Assembly (NCBI RefSeq): GCF_938045345.1
Contig: NZ_CALIMS010000013.1
Coordinates: forward strand, 1-58,093
Source: an uncultured Campylobacter sp.
GTDB taxonomy: Bacteria > Campylobacterota > Campylobacteria > Campylobacterales > Campylobacteraceae
DNA: 58,093 bases
Direction of reading: 5' to 3'
The notes under the pieces were generated by a model. That model was not told the origin of the DNA, did not search any database, and saw only the letters and a list, made by a program, of their open reading frames with translations. A program made the translations under genes and the position numbers. Of this stretch, positions 50,309-58,093 are shown piece after piece. Position 1 is the stretch's first letter; each line of letters opens with the position of its first letter.

Positions 50309-50401
50309 CCACTTTGATTTTGAATAAATTTGCTCCTAATCCCTATCCTTGGGCGACTATCTCAAATTTTTTCCCACTTTGACTTCTGACAAAACTTTAC
50401 A
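50309..50401. other. prophage left end with two transposase-site-like repeats
   Basis: L1 CCACTTTGACTT at 50,374-50,385 and L2 CCACTTTGATTT at 50,309-50,320, the complement of the right-end cores. L1 ends 16 bases from the terminal ACA, the mirror of R1. The last bases TTTACA are the terminal inverted repeat. Confidence 0.85.
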
Positions 50402-50406
50402 GTATG
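50402..50406. repeat. target-site duplication, right copy
   Basis: GTATG, identical to 18,927-18,931. Its last three bases are the start codon of the interrupted ankyrin gene. Confidence 0.95.
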
Positions 50407-51627
50407 AGATTTATCATTATATTGTTTTTGGTGGTCGGCGGCTGTTTTGGAGGCAATATAACCGACTTTCAAAGTTTGGAAAAATTTATCAAAGACGGGC
50501 AGGCGGAAGGATATTTTCCTAAAAAGATTTTAGTGACGCAAGGATTTGATACCACCGTATTAGAAGACGTGAGTTTAAATTTTAGCAAAACCATATATTG
50601 GGATATAAATTCTCGCTGCAACCAAAACGCAGACGAAATCATTATAGCCAAAAGCGATACGAGGCACTCTATAATTTGCCCCGGAAATAACAACGTCTAT
50701 ATTTTGACTGGCGGCAGAAGTGATGTGGAAGACCCGTGGGGAAACGATATCTTCGTAATGGGCGAGAACGATGATAAAATTTCAAAAAGCTGGGGTACGA
50801 ATATATTTATCTTCGGCAAAAGATGGGGGCACGATAAGATAGAAATCGGCGATTCTAGAATAAATCCGGCGTCAAACCCTGAATACAAAAACGAATTTCC
50901 TTACGAGTTTAGCCACTTTTTCATCTTTGATAGTGGGGTTAAAAAGGATGATTTAGTTTTTAACTTCAACAAGATAATAAATTTAAAAACAAACGACTCT
51001 ATAGAACTTACGGATTTAAATGGTATAAATTTGATTTTTAAAGACGAGCCGGGTAAATACTATGGTACAAATTCATTAAAGGAGATTTACGACGAAATCT
51101 CTCCCGTCGCATCCAAAACCGAAGAGAGTTTGAGCGCGGATGAGATACAAACGCTGCTTCACAAAACGGCATATTCAGACAACGCCGAAGATGCTAAAAA
51201 ATACTGCGAAATGGGCGGTGATCCGAATTTTAAAGGTCATGAAAATACCACTCCCATCGAAATGGCGGTAATGCTAGGTAGCGAAAATTCGCTTCGCGCG
51301 ATGCTAGAGTGCGCAAAAAGACTGACCGATAGCGCAATGATGATGAGCGTATTCGGAAGCCAACACGACAATGAGAAGAGTTTTAGGCTCGTAAAGCTTT
51401 TAGAAAAATACGGCGGAAATTTTAAAGCAAAGGATAGGGATGGTTGCTCCATGGTAAATTATGCGGCAAGTTCTCATAGTCTAGAAATCGTAAAATATCT
51501 AGTAGAAAGAGGCGCCGATCCAAAAGCTAGATGTTCTCATAACCAAAGCGTAACTCCATCGGATTGGGCAAGGAAAAATGAGGATAAAAGAGTATATGAG
51601 TATCTAAAAAGCCTAGAAGCCAAATAA
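50404..51627 (+). CDS. secreted ankyrin-repeat protein, separated from its promoter by the prophage
   Basis: A 407-residue protein with a signal peptide (residues 1-17), a central beta-solenoid-like region (about 95-160) with repeated NDIFVMG, TNIFIFG, HDKIEIG units, and C-terminal ankyrin repeats (about 255-400). The ATG is inside the target duplication; upstream there is now phage end DNA without any ribosome site, whereas a matching promoter and GAGGAG site remain at 18,890-18,931. The gene is complete in sequence but probably silent in this lysogen. The natural role is unknown. Confidence 0.85.
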   Translation: MRFIIILFLVVGGCFGGNITDFQSLEKFIKDGQAEGYFPKKILVTQGFDTTVLEDVSLNFSKTIYWDINSRCNQNADEIIIAKSDTRHSIICPGNNNVYILTGGRSDVEDPWGNDIFVMGENDDKISKSWGTNIFIFGKRWGHDKIEIGDSRINPASNPEYKNEFPYEFSHFFIFDSGVKKDDLVFNFNKIINLKTNDSIELTDLNGINLIFKDEPGKYYGTNSLKEIYDEISPVASKTEESLSADEIQTLLHKTAYSDNAEDAKKYCEMGGDPNFKGHENTTPIEMAVMLGSENSLRAMLECAKRLTDSAMMMSVFGSQHDNEKSFRLVKLLEKYGGNFKAKDRDGCSMVNYAASSHSLEIVKYLVERGADPKARCSHNQSVTPSDWARKNEDKRVYEYLKSLEAK

Positions 51628-51943
51628 AAGCTATGCTAAATTTGACTTCTTTATCGTTTGCTTTGAATCAGCGCGATTAAATTATTAGCGTTTTTGATGC
51701 AGATAGCAATGCGCAGCAAGCTTTTATGATATCGATTTGGCTTATGGCTGCAACGACGGAACTTATTTATGTGCCATCTAGAATGGGCGGCATATCGGAC
51801 TCTCTATAGCACCAAGATTTGCGGCTATGCCAAAAAGCTTTAAGTTTTCGGCGAAAATTTTATTTTGTGTTATTTTTGCCAAAAATATATAATTTAATCC
51901 AAAATTTATATACACTTCGCTATTATCTCACTTCTAATTTCGC
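51628..51943. other. spacer before tRNA-Glu
   Basis: 316 bases with no credible frame. A TATAAT-like box (TATATAAT at 51,886-51,893) could belong to the tRNA promoter. Confidence 0.45.
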
Positions 51944-52018
51944 GGCCCACTCGTCTAGTGGTTAGGACGCTGGCCTCTCACGCCGGTAACAGGAGTTCAA
52001 ATCTCCTGTGGGTCACCA
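51944..52018 (+). tRNA. tRNA-Glu (anticodon CTC)
   Basis: 75 bases with acceptor GGCCCAC / GTGGGTC, D arm with TCGTCTAGTGGTTAGGAC, anticodon loop CTCTCAC (anticodon CTC) on stem CTGGC / GCCGG, T arm AGGAG-TTCAAAT-CTCCT and an encoded CCA. It reads GAG codons. It stands alone. Confidence 0.95.
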
Positions 52019-52197
52019 TTTCGTTGCTTAAAATCAATTAAAATTTTCTAGAATTCGGTTGCCTGCCCTTGAAATTTAAGACCTCATTTGATTTTGGAGT
52101 ATTTTGATTAAAAATTCATCATATTTTTACCGAGGCTAATTGCTCTAGAATTAAAGTCGCGCGAATTAGAATTTAGATCAAATTGTAAAATTCACGG

Positions 52198-52620
52198 CTA
52201 AATCCCGCTGCTTATATTTTCAAGATTACGCAATCTATTCCAGTTCTGTTCGTTCTGTAAATTTCGCATATTTTGTCGCTGCTGCATCTGCCCCATCTGC
52301 TGCTGCGCTTGCTGTTGCATTAGGCTTCGCTGCGTGGCGCTATACTGCTGCTGCGCTCTTTGCTGCGCTTGCGCGCTATTCGCCCTAAATGAATTAAGCG
52401 TATCTTGCGATACCGCTTGCTCTTGCGCCTTTCGCGCGACTTCGGCGTCGATTTTTTGCCGCTTCGCGCAGCGGTTTGGCTGCTTCTTATTTAGCGAGCT
52501 TGCGACGTCGCACCTACTCGCGCCTGTTGCAAACAAAGCCTCCTTGCCGTCCTGCGAGAGCGGCGAGCAGCCGCAAAGCAAGACGACCAAAATAAGGGCA
52601 AGGAAAAATTTTAACTTCAT
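52198..52620 (-). CDS. Gln-rich lipoprotein
   Basis: A 140-residue lipoprotein from ATG 52,620: the N-terminal hydrophobic stretch ends at the lipobox LLCGC, giving lipidation at Cys 18. The mature part contains two more Cys (RCDVAS, RCAKRQ) and then a Gln-rich coiled coil from about residue 65 (QQQYSATQRSLMQQQAQQQM). Probably an outer-membrane or periplasmic lipoprotein of unknown function; small coiled-coil lipoproteins of this type are common. Confidence 0.8.
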   Translation of the reverse strand: MKLKFFLALILVVLLCGCSPLSQDGKEALFATGASRCDVASSLNKKQPNRCAKRQKIDAEVARKAQEQAVSQDTLNSFRANSAQAQQRAQQQYSATQRSLMQQQAQQQMGQMQQRQNMRNLQNEQNWNRLRNLENISSGI

Positions 52621-52659
52621 AGCCACCTCTTAAATTTTATCTTTAATTCCCGACCGACG

Positions 52660-53649
52660 TTAATCCGCACCCTTTGCTAGGTCGAATCCGCACTGCGTCA
52701 CAAGCGCCTTATCGCTTGCGATGCTATCGCCGGTGGTGGTTAGGAAATTGCCCGTAAGCGCCGAGTTGATGCCGCATCCAAGCGCCGTGCGCACGTGCTC
52801 GCCCAAATTCCGCCTGCCGCCTGCAAAGCGCAAGTACGCGCGCGGCAAGATGAAGCGGTAGATCGCGATCGATTTTAAAATTTCATCGTGCGCTAGCGGC
52901 GCGGCGTTTTGCAGCGGAGTGCCCTTGATCGGGGTCAGGATATTGATCGGCACGGAGCTAACGCCCAGCTCTCGCAGCTGCAGCGCCATATCGATGCGAT
53001 CCTCCATGCTCTCGCCCAGCCCGAAAATCCCGCCACTACATACGTCAAGCCCCACGGCGCGGCAGTTTTGTATCGTTTGGATGCGGTCGTCGTAGCTGTG
53101 CGTCGTGCAGATCTGCGGATAAAATTTACGCGAAGTCTCGAGATTGTGATGATAGGTCTGCACGCCGCTTGCTTTAAGCAGCGCCAGCGCGGGCTTTGAG
53201 GCGATTCCCAGCGAGGCGCACAGATGCAGCCGCGTTTCGCTTCGCAGCCGCTCATAGATCGCGCAGTATGCTCTCAGATCGGAGCTTTTTTGAGAAATCC
53301 CGCGCCCGCTGGCGACGAGCGAGAAGCGGTGCGTTTGCTCGGTTTCGTTTGCAAGCGCGGCGCTTAGTACCTGCTGCTCGCCCAAAATTCCGTAAGTCTC
53401 GCAGCCCGTGTTAAAATGCGCCGACTGCGCGCAGTATTTGCAGTCCTCACTACAGCGCCCCGATTTTACGTTTATGATCGTGCAGAGATTAAATTTATCG
53501 CCGCAAAACTCGCGTCTGATCTCATCCGCAGCCGCAAAAAGCGCGCCTAAATCCTCGCATTGCGCCAGCTCTAACGCCTGCTCCCTTGTAATCTCGCAGC
53601 CGCCTATCACTCGATCTTTCAGCTCAGAAACATAAAATTTGTCTATCAA
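52660..53649 (-). CDS. bioB: biotin synthase
   Basis: A 329-residue radical SAM enzyme that inserts sulfur into dethiobiotin. The 4Fe-4S motif is SGRCSEDCKYCAQS (about residues 67-80), with the later YHHNLETSRKFYPQICTTHS, CSGGIFGLGES and the FAGGRRNLG end that carries the 2Fe-2S Arg. All the usual ligands are there. It is a single gene on the minus strand; no other bio gene is near. Confidence 0.95.
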   Translation of the reverse strand: MIDKFYVSELKDRVIGGCEITREQALELAQCEDLGALFAAADEIRREFCGDKFNLCTIINVKSGRCSEDCKYCAQSAHFNTGCETYGILGEQQVLSAALANETEQTHRFSLVASGRGISQKSSDLRAYCAIYERLRSETRLHLCASLGIASKPALALLKASGVQTYHHNLETSRKFYPQICTTHSYDDRIQTIQNCRAVGLDVCSGGIFGLGESMEDRIDMALQLRELGVSSVPINILTPIKGTPLQNAAPLAHDEILKSIAIYRFILPRAYLRFAGGRRNLGEHVRTALGCGINSALTGNFLTTTGDSIASDKALVTQCGFDLAKGAD

Positions 53650-53886
53650 TACTTAGCCTTTTTGAAAAAAATGCGTAATTATACAACGCTAAATTTAAAG
53701 CAAAGCTCGCGCGTGAAATTTTGATGCAGGAATTTTTCGCTAAAAATTTACGCGGAATTTCACGCCCCCCACGCCGCTTTTGTGCCTCGATTTTTGCGGA
53801 CGGCTTGTCTGCGGTATCTGCGTGCGATTTATCGTTTTGAAATTTTATTTTGGCTAAAATTGCGGCTTTAAATTTAAAGGCAAAAA

Positions 53887-55779
53887 ATGAAATACGACGT
53901 TATCGTTGTGGGCGGCGGGCATGCGGGCATAGAGGCGAGCTTAGCCGCCGCAAAAATGGGCGCAAAGACGCTGCTAATTACGATCTTGGCCGAGCAGATC
54001 GGCGCTGCGAGCTGTAACCCCGCAATCGGCGGCCTTGCCAAGGGGCATCTGGTAAAGGAGATCGACGCGCTGGGCGGTCAGATGGGGCTTGCGGCGGATG
54101 CATGCGGGCTGCAATTTAGAATTTTAAACGAGAGCAAGGGCCCTGCGGTGCGCGGCTCGCGCGCTCAGATCGATATGGATGAATACCGCATCTATATGCG
54201 AAATTTACTGCTAAACACGCAGGGGCTGGACGTCAGCCAGGAGATCGCGAGCGAAATTTTAACCTGCGAGCAAGGCGACGGTCCGCGCATTTGCGGGGTT
54301 AAGAGCCATCTTGGCAATGTTTATGAGACCGAGCATCTGATAATCACCGCCGGTACCTTTTTAAACGGGCTAATTCACGTAGGCGAAAACAAGCTACAAG
54401 CGGGGCGCGTGGGCGAGCTAGCAAGCGTCGAGCTGGCCGAATCGCTGCGAAGTCTAGGGCTGCAAATGGGGCGGCTAAAGACGGGCACCTGCCCAAGGAT
54501 CGATGCTAAGACGATCGATTTTAGCGTGCTTGAGCGCCAAGACGGCGACGCGGATCCGCGCGCTTTTAGCTTTCGCAGCAGGGATTTTGCGCCGAAGCAG
54601 CTTGCTTGCTTCATCGCTTATACGAACGAGCGCACGCACGAGGTCATCCGCGAAAATTTCGCCCGCGCGCCGATGTTTACAGGGCAGATTTCAAGCACGG
54701 GCCCGCGCTACTGCCCTAGCATCGAGACTAAAATTTATGAATTTCCAAATCGCGACCGCCACCACGTCTTCGTCGAGCCGCAGACGCGCGAGGCTACGGA
54801 GTATTACGTAAACGGGCTTTCTACGAGCCTTCCTTACGACGTGCAGATTGCGTTTCTGCGCACGATCAGGGGCTTTGAAAATGCTAAAATCGTCCGCCCG
54901 GGATATGCGATCGAGTACGATTTCATCGATCCTACCGAGCTTAAACACAGCCTCGAGACCAAAAAGATCCGCGGGCTGTTTTTGGCAGGTCAGATCAACG
55001 GCACCACCGGCTACGAGGAGGCCGCGGCGCAGGGGCTGATGGCGGGCATCAACGCCGTGCTTGATTTGCGCGGGCGGCAGCCTCTGATCTTGCGCAGGGA
55101 TGAGGCGTATATCGGCGTTTTGATCGATGATCTGGTTACCAAAGGCACGAACGAGCCCTACCGAATGTTTACTTCGCGCGCGGAATTTCGTCTGCTGCTG
55201 CGCGAGGGCAACGCCGTGCTGCGCCTAAGCGAATACGGCCGCGAGATCGGGCTTTTAGACGAGGCAAGCTACGAGCGGGCGCGCAAGTTTAAGCTAGACG
55301 TAGAGAGTGGAATGGAATTTTTGCTAAAAAAGCAGATTACCCCTTCGAAACAGACGCTTAGCCTGCTGCAAAGTATCGGAGCGGAGCCCATTTCACAAAG
55401 CTGTAGCTTGCAAAAAATCGCCTCTCAAAGCGGCTTTTCAAAGGCGGGTCTGCTTGCTCTGGCACCGCATTTTGAGGGCTTTAGCGATGAGGTTTTGGAT
55501 GAAATTTTAACGCAGTGCAAGTATCATTTCTACATCGCGATGCAGCGCGCCGAGGTCGAGAGGATGAAGGGGCTGCTTGGCGTCGCGATCCCGCCGCAGA
55601 TCGATTTTAGCAAGATCGGAGGCCTTAGCAACGAGATCGTGCAGAAGCTAAATCGCTTCGCGCCGCCGACGCTGTTTGCTGCGAGCGAGATCAGCGGCGT
55701 AACGCCCGCCGCGATCGATATTTTGCATATCTACATCAAACAAAATTTTGGCGATAAGCTTGGGATAAAGCGAGAATAG
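53887..55779 (+). CDS. mnmG: tRNA uridine-5-carboxymethylaminomethyl modification enzyme
   Basis: A 630-residue FAD enzyme that with MnmE makes the cmnm5U34 wobble modification. The FAD motif is VVGGGHAGIEA (residues 7-17), followed by CNPAIGGLAKGHLVKEIDALGG (shown here in parts: CNPAIGG, KGHLVKEID), LKTGTCPRID and GQINGTTGYEEAAAQG near 365. Length and motifs are typical. It stands alone, divergent from bioB. Confidence 0.95.
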   Translation: MKYDVIVVGGGHAGIEASLAAAKMGAKTLLITILAEQIGAASCNPAIGGLAKGHLVKEIDALGGQMGLAADACGLQFRILNESKGPAVRGSRAQIDMDEYRIYMRNLLLNTQGLDVSQEIASEILTCEQGDGPRICGVKSHLGNVYETEHLIITAGTFLNGLIHVGENKLQAGRVGELASVELAESLRSLGLQMGRLKTGTCPRIDAKTIDFSVLERQDGDADPRAFSFRSRDFAPKQLACFIAYTNERTHEVIRENFARAPMFTGQISSTGPRYCPSIETKIYEFPNRDRHHVFVEPQTREATEYYVNGLSTSLPYDVQIAFLRTIRGFENAKIVRPGYAIEYDFIDPTELKHSLETKKIRGLFLAGQINGTTGYEEAAAQGLMAGINAVLDLRGRQPLILRRDEAYIGVLIDDLVTKGTNEPYRMFTSRAEFRLLLREGNAVLRLSEYGREIGLLDEASYERARKFKLDVESGMEFLLKKQITPSKQTLSLLQSIGAEPISQSCSLQKIASQSGFSKAGLLALAPHFEGFSDEVLDEILTQCKYHFYIAMQRAEVERMKGLLGVAIPPQIDFSKIGGLSNEIVQKLNRFAPPTLFAASEISGVTPAAIDILHIYIKQNFGDKLGIKRE

Positions 55780-55780
55780 A

Positions 55781-55867
55781 ATGCTAAAGTATAAAAGGCT
55801 TAATAAAGTAATTTTAAAATTTATAGTGAAAAATCTGGACGATATTTTAACATATGTTTCAGTTTGA
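55781..55867 (+). CDS. very short frame after mnmG
   Basis: A 28-codon frame (MLKYKRLNKVILKFIVKNLD...) starting 2 bases after mnmG, AT-rich like the next gene. It may be the remnant of an acquired gene or simply spacer. Confidence 0.25.
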   Translation: MLKYKRLNKVILKFIVKNLDDILTYVSV

Positions 55868-55924
55868 ACTAAAACTATGTTTTGATAATTACGCCAATAG
55901 TAAATTTAGATTCATTGTCAAGAA

Positions 55925-56278
55925 TTGCTCAAAAAATACTTTTTTTACATACGGTATGTCGCCGAAATTCTTTTTTATTCACTTCCTGGTTCAAAATTAT
56001 TTCTCGAACAGCATAAATTAAAGGACGCGGCCGACAACAACATTCAAGAATTAGGTTTTAGTATTGACACCTCAGGAATAAACAACATATTCATATTAAA
56101 AGACGTTATACGAGAAGAAGAAATACCTACTATTTTTGAAGAAATAGTCGAACGATATATAGACGGCATTAAATATCTAAATTGTTTTAAATTTGAGCTA
56201 CTAAACTACAGATATAAAAGAGAGATCCATTGCTTTTTGCTAAAATTGATAAGAGAAAATCCGCTTAACTTATCTTGA
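55925..56278 (+). CDS. AT-rich orphan gene
   Basis: A 117-residue protein, unrecognised, with a hydrophobic start (YFFYIRYVAEILFYSLPGSK) and a mixed remainder. The start is TTG without a clear ribosome site, so the 5' end is uncertain. Base composition is far more AT-rich than mnmG and bioB, which marks the 55,780-56,290 stretch as acquired. Confidence 0.55.
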   Translation: MLKKYFFYIRYVAEILFYSLPGSKLFLEQHKLKDAADNNIQELGFSIDTSGINNIFILKDVIREEEIPTIFEEIVERYIDGIKYLNCFKFELLNYRYKREIHCFLLKLIRENPLNLS

Positions 56279-56303
56279 GCTATTTATATTTACAGAGGAG
56301 ATA

Positions 56304-56327
56304 AATCCGCCCCGAGCGAGGCGGATT
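56304..56327. terminator. bidirectional hairpin terminator
   Basis: AATCCGCC and GGCGGATT with loop CCGAGCGA, followed by T-rich sequence on the plus strand and preceded by TATTTATATTT-type A/T sequence on the other, between converging genes. Confidence 0.75.
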
Positions 56328-56332
56328 AAAGA

Positions 56333-56860
56333 TTATTTTTCGCTAGGCGGATACATCTTCCAGCTACTATCTACTTTCCAGTCTATCGGGTGGCAAGACA
56401 TGCAAGTATTTAGCTTTTGCGGATGATGCACTGCGTGACATGATTGGCACTGAAGCATTTCATTGTCTCTATTATGGACACCATTATGCGGGTTAGACAA
56501 ACCATAGTGCGCAGTCTTTTTCCTGATATCGTCTATCTTATGACAGCTGGTGCACTGCTCGTTTGTAAATCCTCTTTGTTTTGTTGGCATCTCAAAATCG
56601 CCCATCGCATACATCCTGACCTCGTTTAGTTGCTCACCTATGGTTGGGACGTGGCAGTCATGGCATGTTACATTTGCGTCGTTATGCTTTTTAGCTAGCA
56701 TATTTCCCTTTGTAAAAGAGTCATACTCTGGCTGCATGTTGTGACACATGATACAAAATTCAGCTTTGTGGCTAGCTGCTTGTACCTGATGAAACGCTAT
56801 AAAACCTATGACGGCAGCTATTATTAGCCCTATTATCGTATATTTTCTTCTCTTGCTCAT
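56333..56860 (-). CDS. NrfH/NapC-like multiheme cytochrome c
   Basis: A 175-residue membrane-anchored cytochrome from ATG 56,860, which overlaps the stop of the flavoprotein gene (ATGA). One N-terminal helix (TIIGLIIAAVIGFIAF) is followed by five CxxCH-type sites (CIMCH, CHDCH, CTSCH, CQSCH, CMSCH). Such proteins take electrons from menaquinol and pass them to a periplasmic reductase; here the partner is the flavoprotein encoded just upstream. Confidence 0.88.
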   Translation of the reverse strand: MSKRRKYTIIGLIIAAVIGFIAFHQVQAASHKAEFCIMCHNMQPEYDSFTKGNMLAKKHNDANVTCHDCHVPTIGEQLNEVRMYAMGDFEMPTKQRGFTNEQCTSCHKIDDIRKKTAHYGLSNPHNGVHNRDNEMLQCQSCHAVHHPQKLNTCMSCHPIDWKVDSSWKMYPPSEK

Positions 56861-58093
56861 GCTTTTACTCCTTTTGCGTTCGCCGCAGCCTGATAGCCTG
56901 CTAAGCGTCCGTAGCATAGACATGTTCCGTGGCTAGTGCCGGCTAAAACTACCGGATAATCGCCTAAAAAGCGCCCGCCCATAACATTACCGCAGGCATA
57001 AAGTCCTGAAATTTCGTTATAGTCAGTATCTAGTACATTTGCAGTGCTTGGCTCAACGGTAAAGCCACCCATTACGACCAGGCTCGCACCTACTCCCATT
57101 TTGCCGGCATAAAACGGCGCGTGACGTACTGGAAACATCCTCTTTGCGGTCTTACCAAAGTCATCATCGTAACCTTTGTCGCATAGCTCGTTGTAACGTT
57201 TTATAGTTGCTAAAAACTGCGTTTGTGCCTTTTGATTATTAGGGTATAGCATACCGGCAAGTTCTTCTATGCTGTTTGCTTTAAATACATCAGGCATCTC
57301 TTCAATATCTTTTACCGATATATACGATGTTTTGCCTATCGCCCACTGGCAGTCAGGTGGAAGCTTTGGATTATCTTCTACACAGTGGTTTACACTGCCG
57401 TGTGATACGCCCATGAGGCCGACTTGCTCTGGAAATTTAGAGTCAAATACCTGCCAGCCAAAGCCTCCTGGTTGGCGAGAGAGCGGCTGAGTGACTTGCT
57501 GACCGCTTAGATCTTCATTTGTAAAGCGCTCTCCCTTTGCATTTGTTAGTAAAAACGCATCAACGCCAAGCGGTCCGCCAAGCGTGTGAGCGACTGGTGC
57601 GTGCGGTCCGTCTTCTAGTTTTGCGCCTATCCATGAGCCAAGCTTATGCCCGTCTCCCGTGTTTGTCGGATTGTTTTTGTAGTCTCTGTTTGGAAACGGA
57701 CAGAAGAAATTTGCCACCCACGGCACAAATGTTTTTACCATCTCAGGATCATTCATATAGTCTCCCGTGGCTAAGATTACTGATTTGGCATTTATCTTGA
57801 TATATGAGCCATCAGCCATATTTTGCGCGATCGCTCCTTGCATTTTGCCAGTTGTTTTGTCGCGAAGTAGCTTTTTCGCACGAGTTTTGAAGATATATTT
57901 TGCGCCTTGCTTTATAGACTTTTCATAAACTAGCTCCATCATCGGCTCTTGGCTAGGCAAAAATGTCATAACGGTTGGATAGCTTGGGCTATTTTCTTTG
58001 CTTGGATCGTATCCTGCCGGGAGCGGATAGTGCATGAGCATCAAATTTATCTTACTTCTATCAAGCTGCGTATCGGTCTCTTTCATAAAATGC
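56857..58093 (-). CDS. flavocytochrome c-type FAD reductase, partial
   Basis: At least 409 residues of a fumarate-reductase-like flavoprotein whose 5' end lies beyond the window; the frame is open to the last base. FAD/substrate motifs include SVILATGDYMND, HKLGSWIGAKLEDGPHAP, the RFTNEDLSGQ stretch and the C-terminal GLYACGNVMGGRFLGDYPVV. In such enzymes the flavin domain reduces fumarate or a similar acrylate (urocanate, methacrylate, cinnamate). The exact substrate is not decidable. Coupled to the multiheme gene by ATGA. Confidence 0.88.
   Translation of the reverse strand, partial: HFMKETDTQLDRSKINLMLMHYPLPAGYDPSKENSPSYPTVMTFLPSQEPMMELVYEKSIKQGAKYIFKTRAKKLLRDKTTGKMQGAIAQNMADGSYIKINAKSVILATGDYMNDPEMVKTFVPWVANFFCPFPNRDYKNNPTNTGDGHKLGSWIGAKLEDGPHAPVAHTLGGPLGVDAFLLTNAKGERFTNEDLSGQQVTQPLSRQPGGFGWQVFDSKFPEQVGLMGVSHGSVNHCVEDNPKLPPDCQWAIGKTSYISVKDIEEMPDVFKANSIEELAGMLYPNNQKAQTQFLATIKRYNELCDKGYDDDFGKTAKRMFPVRHAPFYAGKMGVGASLVVMGGFTVEPSTANVLDTDYNEISGLYACGNVMGGRFLGDYPVVLAGTSHGTCLCYGRLAGYQAAANAKGVKA

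Larger units (their letters stand above)
18932..50401 (-). mobile_element. Mu-like transposable prophage, 31,470 bp, complete ends
   Basis: Bounded by TGTAAA...TTTACA and flanked by GTATG on both sides. It contains MuA- and MuB-type transposition proteins, an S24 repressor, Gam, GemA, Mu-type terminase, portal, gpF, gpG, gpI, gpT, and a long tape measure. The phage left (immunity) end is at 50,401 and the right end at 18,932, so most genes run on the minus strand. No sheath or contractile baseplate genes were recognised, hence a siphovirus-like tail as in B3 or D3112 is inferred. All core genes except one small ASCH gene look intact, so it may be inducible. Confidence 0.95.

Noticed and set aside
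51944..52018. tRNA-Glu as integration site of the prophage
   Set aside because: The prophage ends 1.5 kb away and is flanked by a transposition-type duplication.
1..58093. CRISPR array or cas genes
   Set aside because: No regularly spaced direct repeats and no Cas-like protein seen. The 15-bp repeat in trmA has no spacers.

Overview
The window reads as chromosome of a Campylobacter-type epsilonproteobacterium with unusually high GC for the genus, as in the oral anaerobic species (C. gracilis / C. showae / C. rectus type). This is an inference from gene content (class II DAHP synthase, CopZ-CopA, NrfH/NapC-like cytochrome with a flavocytochrome, BioB, MnmG) and from spacers saturated with AAATTTTA and AATTCC words. 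No species assignment was computed.

Host left flank (1-18,931): small membrane protein, rarD-like permease, class II DAHP synthase, an AT-rich orphan membrane protein, acpS-cyclophilin-yebC on the minus strand, copZ-copA, a secreted ankyrin protein, an nhaC-like antiporter translationally coupled to a trmA that carries a 15-bp-periodic low-complexity insertion, ilvA, a DUF4230 pair and a membrane protein whose 5' end looks frameshifted.

Mu-like prophage (18,932-50,401; 31,470 bp): both ends are visible at base resolution. Each end begins TGTAAA with a transposase-site-like core (AAATCAAAG or AAGTCAAAG) exactly 16 nt inside, and the element is flanked by the perfect 5-bp target duplication GTATG. 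It inserted at the start codon of a host gene for a secreted ankyrin-repeat protein, leaving that gene's promoter and ribosome binding site at 18,890-18,931 and its coding sequence at 50,404-51,627. Read from its own left end (50,401) leftwards, the phage has: an HsdR-N nuclease-domain protein, an S24-type repressor, a membrane protein with an internal start, a 21-residue membrane peptide, a small Ner-position protein, the MuA and MuB transposition proteins, a run of small early genes (sigma-4-like HTH, NrdD-tail-like protein, DUF4406, Gam, a frameshifted ASCH-domain gene, GemA, an Ogr/NrdR-like zinc ribbon), an inverted head block (DUF1804, terminase, portal, gpF with a C-terminal toxin-like extension, tRNA-like sequence, gpG) on the plus strand, then gpI, gpT, tail tube, a spanin/holin cassette, a tail chaperone with a -1 frameshift signal, tape measure and tail-tip genes. 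No sheath or Mu baseplate genes were recognised, so a siphovirus-like virion (B3/D3112 style) is inferred. Its right end carries an unexpected cassette: an HTH regulator facing orf105-orf134-tyrosine recombinase across two identical operator-like sites.

Host right flank (50,402-58,093): the displaced ankyrin gene, tRNA-Glu(CTC), a Gln-rich lipoprotein, bioB, mnmG, an AT-rich islet with an orphan gene, and a multiheme NrfH/NapC cytochrome coupled to a flavocytochrome-type FAD reductase that runs off the window.
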